The notes under the pieces: generated by a model
The model's database searches: none
Seen by the model: the letters and a program-made list of their open reading frames with translations, nothing else
Told to the model about the DNA's origin: nothing
Position numbers and translations under genes: made by a program
Origin: Prevotella sp.
GTDB taxonomy: Bacteria; Bacteroidota; Bacteroidia; Bacteroidales; Dysgonomonadaceae
Length of the DNA stretch: 45,304 bases
NCBI GenBank assembly: GCA_031285625.1
Contig: JAITVV010000050.1
Span: forward strand, 1 to 45,304
Reading direction: 5' to 3'
Shown: positions 17,212 through 25,719 of the stretch, one piece after another
How the letters are laid out: each line of letters opens with the position of its first letter
Numbering within the stretch: position 1 is the stretch's first letter

Positions 17212-17772
17212 ATGAAAGCAAAAACTAATTTTCATATAATAACCGGTGGTCCCGGAGTTGGTAAAACTACACTAATCGGTGAATTACGTGAGAGAGGATA
17301 TTGTTGTGTTCCTGAAGTAGCCCGTCATATAATAAAAGAACAAATGGAAATAAATGGCGATGCACTTCCATGGTTAAATACACGGAAGTATTCAGATATA
17401 ATGCTATTACGTTCAATCCATGATTTTATAAAATATTCGGGAACTGATAAACTTCATTTTTTTGATAGGGGAATACCGGATACATATGGATATGAAGTTT
17501 TGATGAATTTTACAATGAGTAAAAAACTAAAGGATGCTGTGACTCAGTATCGTTATAATTCGAAAGTCTTTATACTGCCTCCATGGCTGGAAATATATGA
17601 AACAGACAGTGAACGTAAACAAGGTTTTGAGGAGGCTCTGAGGACATTTGATGTGATGTGTAAAGTATACTCAGATTTAGGCTATACTATTATTCAAGTT
17701 CCAAAAGCAAGTGTAGAAGAGAGGGCTGATTTTATTGTAAGCAAAATAAAAGAGGAAGCTATGGTATTATAA
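17212..17772 (+). CDS. AAA_28-family P-loop NTPase
   Basis: The 186-residue protein opens with a P-loop, GGPGVGKTTLIGEL (residues 12-25), followed by the conserved VPEVARHIIKEQ segment and a DRGIPDTYGY motif near residue 85. This combination defines the small AAA_28/NadR-kinase-like ATPases; Bacteroidetes members are annotated only as ATPases, and some related P-loop proteins are nucleoside or cofactor kinases. The Asp-Arg in DRG suggests a kinase-type active site, but the substrate is unknown. It stands alone with a long structured leader and is convergent with the large esterase gene (30 bases between). Confidence 0.82.
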   Translation: MKAKTNFHIITGGPGVGKTTLIGELRERGYCCVPEVARHIIKEQMEINGDALPWLNTRKYSDIMLLRSIHDFIKYSGTDKLHFFDRGIPDTYGYEVLMNFTMSKKLKDAVTQYRYNSKVFILPPWLEIYETDSERKQGFEEALRTFDVMCKVYSDLGYTIIQVPKASVEERADFIVSKIKEEAMVL

Positions 17773-17802
17773 CTCCCTCCAATATATGATTCTGTATAAC
17801 TG

Positions 17803-20800
17803 TTACTTAACTAAGACTTTCTGAACGTAAGTTTTCTGAGCATAAGTGATTTTCACTATATAAATTCCTGAAGTGAGGTTATTACCCAGCTTGAAGCTTG
17901 CGGAGTGATTCTTCTCAACAGATATAGTACGACCAGAGAGGTCTATCAATTCGGCCTGTTCTACCTGTGTTGTTGTATTTAGTTTAACTTCAACATAACC
18001 GGAAAAAGGTATGATTGTGAAATCAGCGTTGACGCTTTCGCCTATAGTACTTTTAGGTATTGATTCATCAACTCTCATTCTACGATCTTTCAAATCTACA
18101 GTTACAATGTAAGTACCATCTTTTTCCAAGATGAATCGAGGATCGCCTTGGTAATTATTTGATATGTGATGAGTAAAGCCAAGGGTTACATTTACATTAG
18201 AACTCATGTATGGTACAAGTGAATTCCATGTGCCTAATTGTGTTATAAATTTGAAATGACCAGCTTTTAGTGCTCCAGTCCATCTATACATACCATCTCC
18301 AATTTCCGTCATTGGTGTAGCCATCGTATTATACCATCCGTTTGGTGTAGCGTCTCCAACCAAATAAATCAGATTATTACTTGGTAATCTCTTAACTGTC
18401 ATCAGCATGGTTGGCAATGATACTCTGATGCTGTACGTGCCTGTTTCAGGTATTATAAATCTGTAATCACCCTGATAATCTTCAGAAATATTGTGATTAT
18501 AACTTGTAATTATTTGTTCGTGGGCTTTAAGAGTTGGTACAATTGAATACCATGTGCCCAGTTGTGTTATAAATTTGAAATGACCTGCTCTTAATTCACC
18601 TTCCCATGTATATATACCTTCTGATTCCTGTGCCATTTGGGTTGCTTTTGTATTATCCCACCCATTTGGGGTCGCTTCCCCAACAAGATAAAGCTTATCA
18701 GGTTTAGGTCTGCTTATTACCATTGTATTATTTTGTAGATCTACAGTAATTTTATAAACTCCAGCCGCTGGAAGAATAAATCTGTAGTCACCCTGATAAT
18801 TAGTACTTATAGTGTGATAGTGGTCTATAATAACGGGTTCATTATTCTTATCGACAGGAACAATGGAGTTCCATGTGCCCAATTGTGTTATGAATTTGAA
18901 ATGGCCTGCTTTCATTTCTCCTCTCCATATGTATATATTATCCGTAATTTGCTCCATTGGAGTAGCCTTAGTATTATCCCATCCATTCGGGGTTGCTTCC
19001 CCTACAAGATAAATAAGTTTATTGGAAACAAGCTTATTTACTACCATTGTATTTTTCTCTATATCTACAGTAATTTTATAAGTCCCGGCCTCAGGAAGAA
19101 TAAATCTGTAGTCACCCTGATAATTAGTACTTATATTGTGATAGTGGTCTATAATAATGGATTCATTATTCTTATTGACAGGAACAATAGAGTTCCATGT
19201 GCCCAGTTGTGTTATAAATTTGAAATGGCCTGCTGTCATTTCGCCTTCCCATGAATATATATTATCCGACAATTGTTCCATTGGAGTAGCTTTTGTATTA
19301 TCCCATCCATTCGGAGTTGCTTCCCCGACAAGATATAATGGGATACCCATCCTGCTCTTCTCTTCCACTAACATTGTCCAGTTCTTTACGTCTACTGTAA
19401 TATTATAGATGGCGGATTTGGATATTTTGAATTTGTTATCTCCCTGTACTGCATTAGTAATGACTAACTTCATAGGGCTGTCTGAAATCTCTTGGTCGCT
19501 GACCTCTGAGTTGATCGAAGGGCTCCAGGATGATTTTGTTGTAATGAATTTAAAATCGCCCACAGTCATTACACCTTCCCAGTTGAAGATTCCTTCTTTA
19601 TCTTTGACTGGTTCCATTTTAACAGGATTGTTTGCATCCCATCCACATGGAGCGGCAGCACCAACTAAATACAATTCATCTAATACTTTTTCATTAACGG
19701 TTACAGTCTTCTCTATTGTGTTTAATAGAACTTCATAATAACCGGATTTATCCATCTTAAATTTATAATCATAAGCTGAAGTAACTGCATTTACATTGAT
19801 GTTTTGTACTCCACCTAAAGCTATTACTTGATTATTTACTGTGGCATTAATAGCAGGAAACCATGAATTTTGAAAATTTACAAATTTAAAATCGCTAGCT
19901 CTCAAAATACCTGTCCATGATAATATACCATCTTTATCTAACACAGGTGACATTTTCTGAGCACCACTTTGTACCCACCCATTAGGCGAAGCATCACCTA
20001 TGAGAAATGCTTGGGTTTGGCTTATTTTTAATTTCTGGTTATTATTACTTGTACTGGCTACCAAAGATATTTTGTTGTCAGCTAATACCAAGGCTAAGCC
20101 TGTGGCCTCTGATATAACATTAAAAACACCATTCTCAGATGTTTTCTTTAATTTCCAATATTGATTGGTTGTATTTGCATTCGTTGATAATGTAAGATTA
20201 TTCCCATTTACTGATAGGTATTGATTACTACCATCTGTGGTCTGAATTTTATAAGAAGAGTTTGTTGCTTTAGATATCAGCCAGCTTTGGCTTTTTTCAT
20301 CTGTAAACTTGCTTACTGTAAAGTTTTTATTCGTTACTGTTAAAGAATTATCTGCATAAGTAATTTTATAGTATCCGTCGGTTAGATTTGTATATCCAAA
20401 TAGCCATGGAACTAAGGTCTCCTCATTAAAAGCGTTATACCATGAAGGGTGTTTAACATTTGCATATTCGGTATACTTAGCATTGTTACCCTTAGTTTGG
20501 ATTAATCTTTGGTATACATCTCTTGAGTAATTTACACTCACAACATCATCAGCACTTCCGTGGAATATCCATAGAGGGATGTGTGCAAATGATGCTAATT
20601 TTGTTTGATTGGCAGTTGAACCACCACAAATAGGAAATGCTGCAGCAAAAGTATTTGGCATACGCCACAACAATTCAAATGTAGTCATTGCTCCCATCGA
20701 CATACCTCCAATGTATATTCGGCTCGCATCAACGTTAGGATTAGCACTCCATTCCTTAATAAATGCCATAAGTAGTGTCATTGCTTCTGTAGGTGCTTCT

Positions 20801-21162
20801 TTGCTAAAATCAAATACAAAATTACCATTTGCCTCACTGATGCCATTTGCCCAATAAGTATCCGCAGGACATTGGGGAGCGACTATTATTGACTCGAACT
20901 CTCCGGCGAACTTTCTTTCCAGAAAATCTCCAATACCTGATTCTGTTAATTGCTTTGAATTGTCATCTCCACGTTCACCAGTACCATGTAAAAATATCAC
21001 TAATGGATATTTTTTAGATTTATCACTGGGCTGAGATACTCGGTAGGGTAGTCTTTTACCATTGGATTCATAGTGCTTCGAAATAAAATTTTCATAATTC
21101 TGGGAGAAGCCTGTTATAGTAATGAATACAAACAAGCCTAATAAAAGTAACTTTTTCTTCAT
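17803..21162 (-). CDS. T9SS-secreted esterase with ricin-type domain and six SusE/F-like modules
   Basis: The 1119-residue product is modular. A signal peptide (1-21) leads to an alpha/beta-hydrolase of the PHB-depolymerase/feruloyl-esterase type: oxyanion region FLHGTGERGDDN, nucleophile Ser155 in GGMSMGA, acid Asp205 or Asp206 and His238. A beta-trefoil-like domain (about 262-385) has QSW, QYW and QKL repeats as in ricin-type lectins. Six tandem modules of about 105 residues follow (388-1040), each opening LYLVGEATPNGWDN or similar and containing HFKFITQLGTW, resembling SusE/SusF carbohydrate-binding domains. The last 75 residues form a T9SS sorting domain ending in a basic VQKVLVK. Inferred job: surface or secreted deacylation of a plant or host polysaccharide. 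A strong promoter precedes it; the gene is monocistronic. Confidence 0.88.
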   Translation of the reverse strand: MKKKLLLLGLFVFITITGFSQNYENFISKHYESNGKRLPYRVSQPSDKSKKYPLVIFLHGTGERGDDNSKQLTESGIGDFLERKFAGEFESIIVAPQCPADTYWANGISEANGNFVFDFSKEAPTEAMTLLMAFIKEWSANPNVDASRIYIGGMSMGAMTTFELLWRMPNTFAAAFPICGGSTANQTKLASFAHIPLWIFHGSADDVVSVNYSRDVYQRLIQTKGNNAKYTEYANVKHPSWYNAFNEETLVPWLFGYTNLTDGYYKITYADNSLTVTNKNFTVSKFTDEKSQSWLISKATNSSYKIQTTDGSNQYLSVNGNNLTLSTNANTTNQYWKLKKTSENGVFNVISEATGLALVLADNKISLVASTSNNNQKLKISQTQAFLIGDASPNGWVQSGAQKMSPVLDKDGILSWTGILRASDFKFVNFQNSWFPAINATVNNQVIALGGVQNINVNAVTSAYDYKFKMDKSGYYEVLLNTIEKTVTVNEKVLDELYLVGAAAPCGWDANNPVKMEPVKDKEGIFNWEGVMTVGDFKFITTKSSWSPSINSEVSDQEISDSPMKLVITNAVQGDNKFKISKSAIYNITVDVKNWTMLVEEKSRMGIPLYLVGEATPNGWDNTKATPMEQLSDNIYSWEGEMTAGHFKFITQLGTWNSIVPVNKNNESIIIDHYHNISTNYQGDYRFILPEAGTYKITVDIEKNTMVVNKLVSNKLIYLVGEATPNGWDNTKATPMEQITDNIYIWRGEMKAGHFKFITQLGTWNSIVPVDKNNEPVIIDHYHTISTNYQGDYRFILPAAGVYKITVDLQNNTMVISRPKPDKLYLVGEATPNGWDNTKATQMAQESEGIYTWEGELRAGHFKFITQLGTWYSIVPTLKAHEQIITSYNHNISEDYQGDYRFIIPETGTYSIRVSLPTMLMTVKRLPSNNLIYLVGDATPNGWYNTMATPMTEIGDGMYRWTGALKAGHFKFITQLGTWNSLVPYMSSNVNVTLGFTHHISNNYQGDPRFILEKDGTYIVTVDLKDRRMRVDESIPKSTIGESVNADFTIIPFSGYVEVKLNTTTQVEQAELIDLSGRTISVEKNHSASFKLGNNLTSGIYIVKITYAQKTYVQKVLVK
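18080..20010 (-). repeat. Tandem repeat of six module-coding units
   Basis: The codons for the N-G-W module landmark recur near 18338, 18657, 18978, 19300, 19637 and 19975, a period of about 320 bases for the downstream four units and 338 for the first two. The downstream four (proximal to the 3' end of the gene) are clearly the most alike, suggesting recent duplication or gene conversion within the gene. Confidence 0.8.
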
Positions 21163-21194
21163 GTGTAGTTTGTTGTCTTTTAAAAATGTAGCCC

Positions 21195-21226
21195 CAAAGA
21201 TATATTTATATGTTAATCACTCCAAA
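21195..21226 (-). promoter_or_regulatory. Promoter of the modular esterase gene
   Basis: On the minus strand, TTTG (21226-21223), a 20-base spacer and TATCTTTG (21202-21195) match the Bacteroidetes consensus exactly. Confidence 0.7.
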
Positions 21227-21278
21227 ATAATTTGAAATTTTTTTTAACAATTTGTTAAGTATGCTGACTGGAATAATA

Positions 21279-21316
21279 AAAACTCCCCTGAAAGATTATT
21301 CTTTCAGGGGAGTTTT
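21279..21316 (-). terminator. Terminator of the GH20 gene
   Basis: ACTCCCCTGAAAGA and its complement TCTTTCAGGGGAGT form a 14-bp stem around TTAT just past the GH20 stop codon. An A-run on the plus strand gives a T-run on the minus strand. Confidence 0.85.
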
Positions 21317-21335
21317 ATGTTAATGTGGTGTCTTT

Positions 21336-23696
21336 TTATTTAAAATAATTTGCATCCAGATAGCTGAATTCAGCTTGGTCTGCCTTACGGATACCTACAT
21401 AAATGTTTTCCCATTGGGTCGGCCATCCACCGAATATTGCCCCTAATCTTATCAGTTTAAATGAGTGCGGTCCTTTAGCTAATGCTGTTGATTTATCACT
21501 ACGTGAGAATCTACGGGCAGTATTATGATTGTCTTTCTCGTTTGATATAAGTAATTTACCATCGATCCACAATTCAAAGTCAGTAGCAAAGTAATATACC
21601 GCATCTTCATTAAGATTAATATAGCCTGTAAGAACTGTAGAATAAAAATCATCTGCATATGGCTCTGTATAGTTTTTTACTCTATATTTCGAATCCTGTG
21701 GTGCTGCAATATATTCTGTTTCAGTTGGAGTTTTACCTTCCAGTTCTGCTACAGTCAGAGTATAACCCTTATAATATTCTGCTTTAAGACCAGACTTTGC
21801 ATCCTTTTCTTTTTCAACAGCAGGCGCGTATGATTGTTTTTCAATTGTAATAGTACGCACTGGGCTCATTTTGTCAGATAACATTACCGAACGGATCTTT
21901 AGTGTTGTATTTTTGGTAAATGTTAATGGGTTAGAATATGCTTCAGATGTTAAAGTTGGCTCAGTTCCATCTGTTGTATAAACCATCTTAACCGGCTCGG
22001 TTGTTTTGAACTCCAGAGTTGTCTGATCTGTAAATGCTACAAAATCACATGATGGTGCACCTTTTTGTTCAGGAAGAGGTATATAGTAATTTATTTTGTG
22101 CATATCCAGACGCACACGCTGGTTGTCAATACGACGCTCAAAGTCTTTATAATTCTTCTTTTCTTTTGGTGTCCAGTCTAACTCAGCTAGGGCTATAATA
22201 CGCGGATAGATATCCTGTTCCATATATTCGCCGTCGTAATTATACTCGTTCCACATATTTGCCTGAGCACCTAGAATATGATGCCTTTTATCTTCTGCTA
22301 TTTTTTCAGGAACGGGTTCATAGTTATATACTTTTTCGAGTGTTAATAAACCTCCGATAGTAACAGGATGTATTTTATAATCTCCATGATATTTATCAAT
22401 ATACATCCATGCTCCAGGAGTCATAATGACATCATGGCCCATGTTAGCAGCAGCAATGCCACCTTCTTCTCCCTGCCAGCTCATCACTGTTGCAGTAGGG
22501 GCTAATCCACCTTCAAGTATTTCATCCCAACCTATCATCTTCTTATTATGTTTCAACAAGAATTTTTCGATACGTTGTACAAAATAGCTTTGTAGCTTTT
22601 CTTCTGCAGAATGATCTTTATCCGCTTTAAGCCCGAGCTCTTTGATACGTGCCTGGCATTTAGGGCAAACTTTCCATCTGTCTTTTGGACATTCATCACC
22701 TCCGATGTGGAAATATTCACTTTCGAATAATGGAATTACTTCAGCAATAACATTTTCCAGAAATTGGAAAACAGAATCATTTCCTGCACAATATACATCG
22801 TTTGCTACTCCCCAGAAGTTACGTACATCTATTTGTTTACCTGTACATGAAAGTTCGGGATAGGCTGATATAGCAGCAACACCATGTCCTGGTAGTTCCA
22901 CCTCAGGAATAACTTCTATAAAACGCTCTTTAGCATAGGCTACAACCTCCTTTATCTGATCTTGAGTATAGAAGTAAGGACCATATTCATTTCCTTCACC
23001 TTCTATTCTTGTAGCTCCTATTTCTGTCAGTTTAGGATATTTTTTTATTTCAATACGCCAAGCCTGATCTTCAGTCAGATGCCAGTGAAATGTATTTATT
23101 TTAAACATAGCCAGTACATCCAACTGTTTCTTTATGAAGTCTACGTCTACAAAATGACGACATACATCAAGATGCAGACCACGGTATTTGAATCTAGGCT
23201 CATCTTTGATTGTTACAGCCGGCATTTTCCACACAATGTTTTTTACTAATACAGGGCTCTCAATTTCTGCAGGTAGCAACTGCATAACTGTTTGCATTCC
23301 GTAAAACAAACCACGAGCTGTTTTGGCTTGAATATCAATTCCCTTATCAGTAACATCAAGCAGATAGCCTTCTTCGTTAACGGGAACATCAGCTACTAGT
23401 GCTAGATTTATATAATCAATTGCAGGCTTTGTTTTTTCTATTTTCAAATCATAGCCTGTGGAGCCTTTGATTTTAGCAGCGAAGTAAGCCGCTACTTTTT
23501 CTGTTTCGGCATCATTTGCAACAAAAACTATACTTTTAACCAGTTTAAAAGTATCCTCTTTTTGTATAAGTTCTAGAGGCAACGGTGTAATATTGATGCC
23601 TTCATTGTATGGCTTATGAACGGTTGGTTCACTTCCTCCGCATGAAAACATAAATAATAGCACCATAAATGAAAAGATTGGGATTAGTTTTTTCAT
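21336..23696 (-). CDS. GH20 beta-N-acetylhexosaminidase lipoprotein
   Basis: This enzyme removes terminal beta-linked GlcNAc or GalNAc. The N-terminus has a lipobox (FMFSCGG, Cys19), so it should be a periplasmic or surface lipoprotein. Residues about 32-160 form the GH20b N-terminal domain. The catalytic barrel (about 168-520) carries HWHLTEDQAWR and the catalytic pair Asp334-Glu335 in HIGGDEC. A chitobiase-type C-terminal domain (VYTTDGTEPT, about 535-620) is followed by a PA14-like domain (about 640-780, LKAEYYKG ... ELWIDGKLL) that may bind glycans. The 786-residue length suits large Bacteroidetes family members. A -7 box (23754-23747) and a shared palindrome lie in the divergent region with poxB. 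Confidence 0.94.
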   Translation of the reverse strand: MKKLIPIFSFMVLLFMFSCGGSEPTVHKPYNEGINITPLPLELIQKEDTFKLVKSIVFVANDAETEKVAAYFAAKIKGSTGYDLKIEKTKPAIDYINLALVADVPVNEEGYLLDVTDKGIDIQAKTARGLFYGMQTVMQLLPAEIESPVLVKNIVWKMPAVTIKDEPRFKYRGLHLDVCRHFVDVDFIKKQLDVLAMFKINTFHWHLTEDQAWRIEIKKYPKLTEIGATRIEGEGNEYGPYFYTQDQIKEVVAYAKERFIEVIPEVELPGHGVAAISAYPELSCTGKQIDVRNFWGVANDVYCAGNDSVFQFLENVIAEVIPLFESEYFHIGGDECPKDRWKVCPKCQARIKELGLKADKDHSAEEKLQSYFVQRIEKFLLKHNKKMIGWDEILEGGLAPTATVMSWQGEEGGIAAANMGHDVIMTPGAWMYIDKYHGDYKIHPVTIGGLLTLEKVYNYEPVPEKIAEDKRHHILGAQANMWNEYNYDGEYMEQDIYPRIIALAELDWTPKEKKNYKDFERRIDNQRVRLDMHKINYYIPLPEQKGAPSCDFVAFTDQTTLEFKTTEPVKMVYTTDGTEPTLTSEAYSNPLTFTKNTTLKIRSVMLSDKMSPVRTITIEKQSYAPAVEKEKDAKSGLKAEYYKGYTLTVAELEGKTPTETEYIAAPQDSKYRVKNYTEPYADDFYSTVLTGYINLNEDAVYYFATDFELWIDGKLLISNEKDNHNTARRFSRSDKSTALAKGPHSFKLIRLGAIFGGWPTQWENIYVGIRKADQAEFSYLDANYFK

Positions 23697-23746
23697 CGAT
23701 TTAATGGGTTTAACGTTTAATGATCTTGGTATTTAAGTTATGAATG

Positions 23747-23754
23747 CAAATATA
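23747..23754 (-). promoter_or_regulatory. -7 box of the GH20 gene
   Basis: The minus strand reads TATATTTG, about 50 bases before the ATG. Confidence 0.5.
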
Positions 23755-23791
23755 CATATCGTTTATTGTATATCAGCGCACTAAATGTTAA

Positions 23792-23815
23792 TTAACACTT
23801 TGCCCTGAGTGTTAA
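23792..23815. promoter_or_regulatory. Palindrome in the GH20/poxB divergent region
   Basis: TTAACACT (23792-23799) and AGTGTTAA (23808-23815) are perfect inverted repeats separated by 8 bases. The symmetry and placement suggest a dimeric regulator operator. No T-run follows. Confidence 0.45.
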
Positions 23816-23905
23816 AACGAGGTTTAATAATAAACAATAGTCTTATTAGAATCGTTAATATAATCATACACAAAATGATGTAAACTATTAAAAAAAGGCA
23901 TACAA

Positions 23906-25639
23906 ATGAGTAAAAAAGTAGCAGACCAATTGATTGATGTTCTGGAGCAGGCTGGAATTAAACGTATTTATGCTGTGACGGGGGATAGCCTGAACAGGGT
24001 AAATGAGGCAGTAAGAAAGAGCAAGTCGGTAAAATGGGTCCATGTAAGAAATGAAGAGGTTGGGGCATACGCTGCAACAGCAGAGTCAGAATTAAATGGT
24101 ATTGCTTGCTGTGCCGGAAGCAGTGGCCCGGGACATGTGCATTTGATAAATGGCTTGTATGAAGCTCATAGAACGGGAACACCGCTTCTTGCTATCGCTT
24201 CAACTTGTGCTACCTATGAGTTTGGAACGTCTTATTTTCAGGAAACGAATATAATTAAACTATTTGATGACTGTAGTGGTTACAATCAGGTTGCAACCAC
24301 ACCTCAGCAGTTTTCGAGAATGTTGCAAGCGTCTTTGCAATGTGCTTTTCATAGGAAAGGGGTTGCTGTATTGGGATTATCCGGAGATATAACAGATATG
24401 GCTGCAGAAGGCAGTATTACAACTGATTATTTGTTACCAACAAAAGGAATATACAGACCCCTAGACTCAGAAGTTGCTATGTTGGCAGATCTTATTAACA
24501 ATCATAAGAAGATAACAATATATTGTGGTATAGGAGCTAAGGATGCACATTCAGAACTTATAGAACTAGCATCGCGTATAAAAGCGCCTGTGGCTTACAG
24601 CTTCAGGGGAAAAATGTCTGTTCAGTATGATAACCCATATGAAATAGGCATGACCGGGCTCTTGGGGTTCCCATCAGCTTATGCAAGTATGCATGATTCT
24701 GATCTTTTGATATTGTTAGGTACTGATTTTCCTTATGAAGGATTTATGCCTGATTGTAAGATTGTACAAGTTGATAATAAACCCGAAAGAATAGGAAGAA
24801 GAGCAAAGATAGATATGGCTCTGGGTGGTGATGTTAAAGATACTCTTGACGCACTTTTACCTTTGATTACAGAAAAAACGGATAATAGTTTCCTTAAGAA
24901 GCAATTAAAAAATTATGATAAGGTAAAAGATAATCTATACAAATTAGGAAATGATAAAGGAAAAGAAAATTCTATCTCTCCGGAGCATGTAGCTTATACA
25001 ATTGATAAATTGGCTGATTCAGATGCCATATTTACTGTTGATACAGGAATGTGCTGTGTATGGGGAGCCAGATTCCTTACTGCTACAGGACAACGAGAAA
25101 TGCTGGGTTCGTTTAGCCATGGATCTATGGCGAATGCAATGCCGATGGCGATCGGTGCTGCTTTTGCTCGTCCAGACCAGCAGATAATAGCGCTTTGTGG
25201 CGATGGTGGTCTGTCAATGCAAATGGGAGATCTGGCTACAATAGTTCAATATAGGTTACCAATTAAATTAGTTGTATTTAACAACAGATCTTTGGGGATG
25301 GTAAAACTGGAAATGGAGGTTGCAGGCCTACCTGATTGGCAAACAGATATGTATAATCCCGATTTTGCCGCTGTGGCTATAGCTATGGGTATGCCGGGAG
25401 TGTCTGTCTCTGATCCTGAGAAGGTAGAGGCAACTTTAAAAGAGGCCTTTGCAATGGAAGGTCCGGTATTAGTAAATATTTACACTAATCCGGATGCACT
25501 TGCTATGCCTCCGAAAGTTGATTTTGACCAGATGAAAGGATTTGCAACTGCAATGACAAAATTGATTCTAGCCGGACGCATCAGCGAAGTGATAGATACG
25601 GCTAAGAGTAATATGAAACATTTAGGTGAGGTATTGTAA
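23906..25639 (+). CDS. poxB: Thiamine-dependent pyruvate oxidase/dehydrogenase (quinone), PoxB type
   Basis: PoxB decarboxylates pyruvate to acetate and CO2 and passes electrons through FAD to membrane quinone. All three thiamine-enzyme domains are present. An N-terminal pyrimidine-binding domain has the catalytic Glu in HVRNEEVGAYAA, a central FAD/Rossmann domain spans about 190-340, and the C-terminal pyrophosphate domain has GDGGLSMQMGDL followed by VVFNNRSLGMVKLE. The GD...NN spacing is normal. At 577 residues it matches E. coli PoxB (572) and ends in a similar basic amphipathic tail. A related acetolactate-synthase-like enzyme is possible, but the tail and overall pattern favour PoxB. 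It is divergent from GH20. Confidence 0.88.
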   Translation: MSKKVADQLIDVLEQAGIKRIYAVTGDSLNRVNEAVRKSKSVKWVHVRNEEVGAYAATAESELNGIACCAGSSGPGHVHLINGLYEAHRTGTPLLAIASTCATYEFGTSYFQETNIIKLFDDCSGYNQVATTPQQFSRMLQASLQCAFHRKGVAVLGLSGDITDMAAEGSITTDYLLPTKGIYRPLDSEVAMLADLINNHKKITIYCGIGAKDAHSELIELASRIKAPVAYSFRGKMSVQYDNPYEIGMTGLLGFPSAYASMHDSDLLILLGTDFPYEGFMPDCKIVQVDNKPERIGRRAKIDMALGGDVKDTLDALLPLITEKTDNSFLKKQLKNYDKVKDNLYKLGNDKGKENSISPEHVAYTIDKLADSDAIFTVDTGMCCVWGARFLTATGQREMLGSFSHGSMANAMPMAIGAAFARPDQQIIALCGDGGLSMQMGDLATIVQYRLPIKLVVFNNRSLGMVKLEMEVAGLPDWQTDMYNPDFAAVAIAMGMPGVSVSDPEKVEATLKEAFAMEGPVLVNIYTNPDALAMPPKVDFDQMKGFATAMTKLILAGRISEVIDTAKSNMKHLGEVL

Positions 25640-25690
25640 AGATTGCTTTAACACAAAAAAATTGCATGGTTCTATACTCACAAACGGAAA

Positions 25691-25716
25691 GAGGAATAAT
25701 ATTATTCCTCTTTTTA
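25691..25716. terminator. Bidirectional terminator between poxB and the AspT-family gene
   Basis: GAGGAATAAT and ATTATTCCTC form a continuous palindrome (25691-25710) followed by a T-run for poxB. It also lies just past the stop of the convergent transporter gene. Confidence 0.7.
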
Positions 25717-25719
25717 TTT

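Noticed and set aside
18814-19738. Plus-strand frames of 83-146 codons inside the esterase gene
   Set aside because: They repeat with the module period and are antisense shadows of the repeats.
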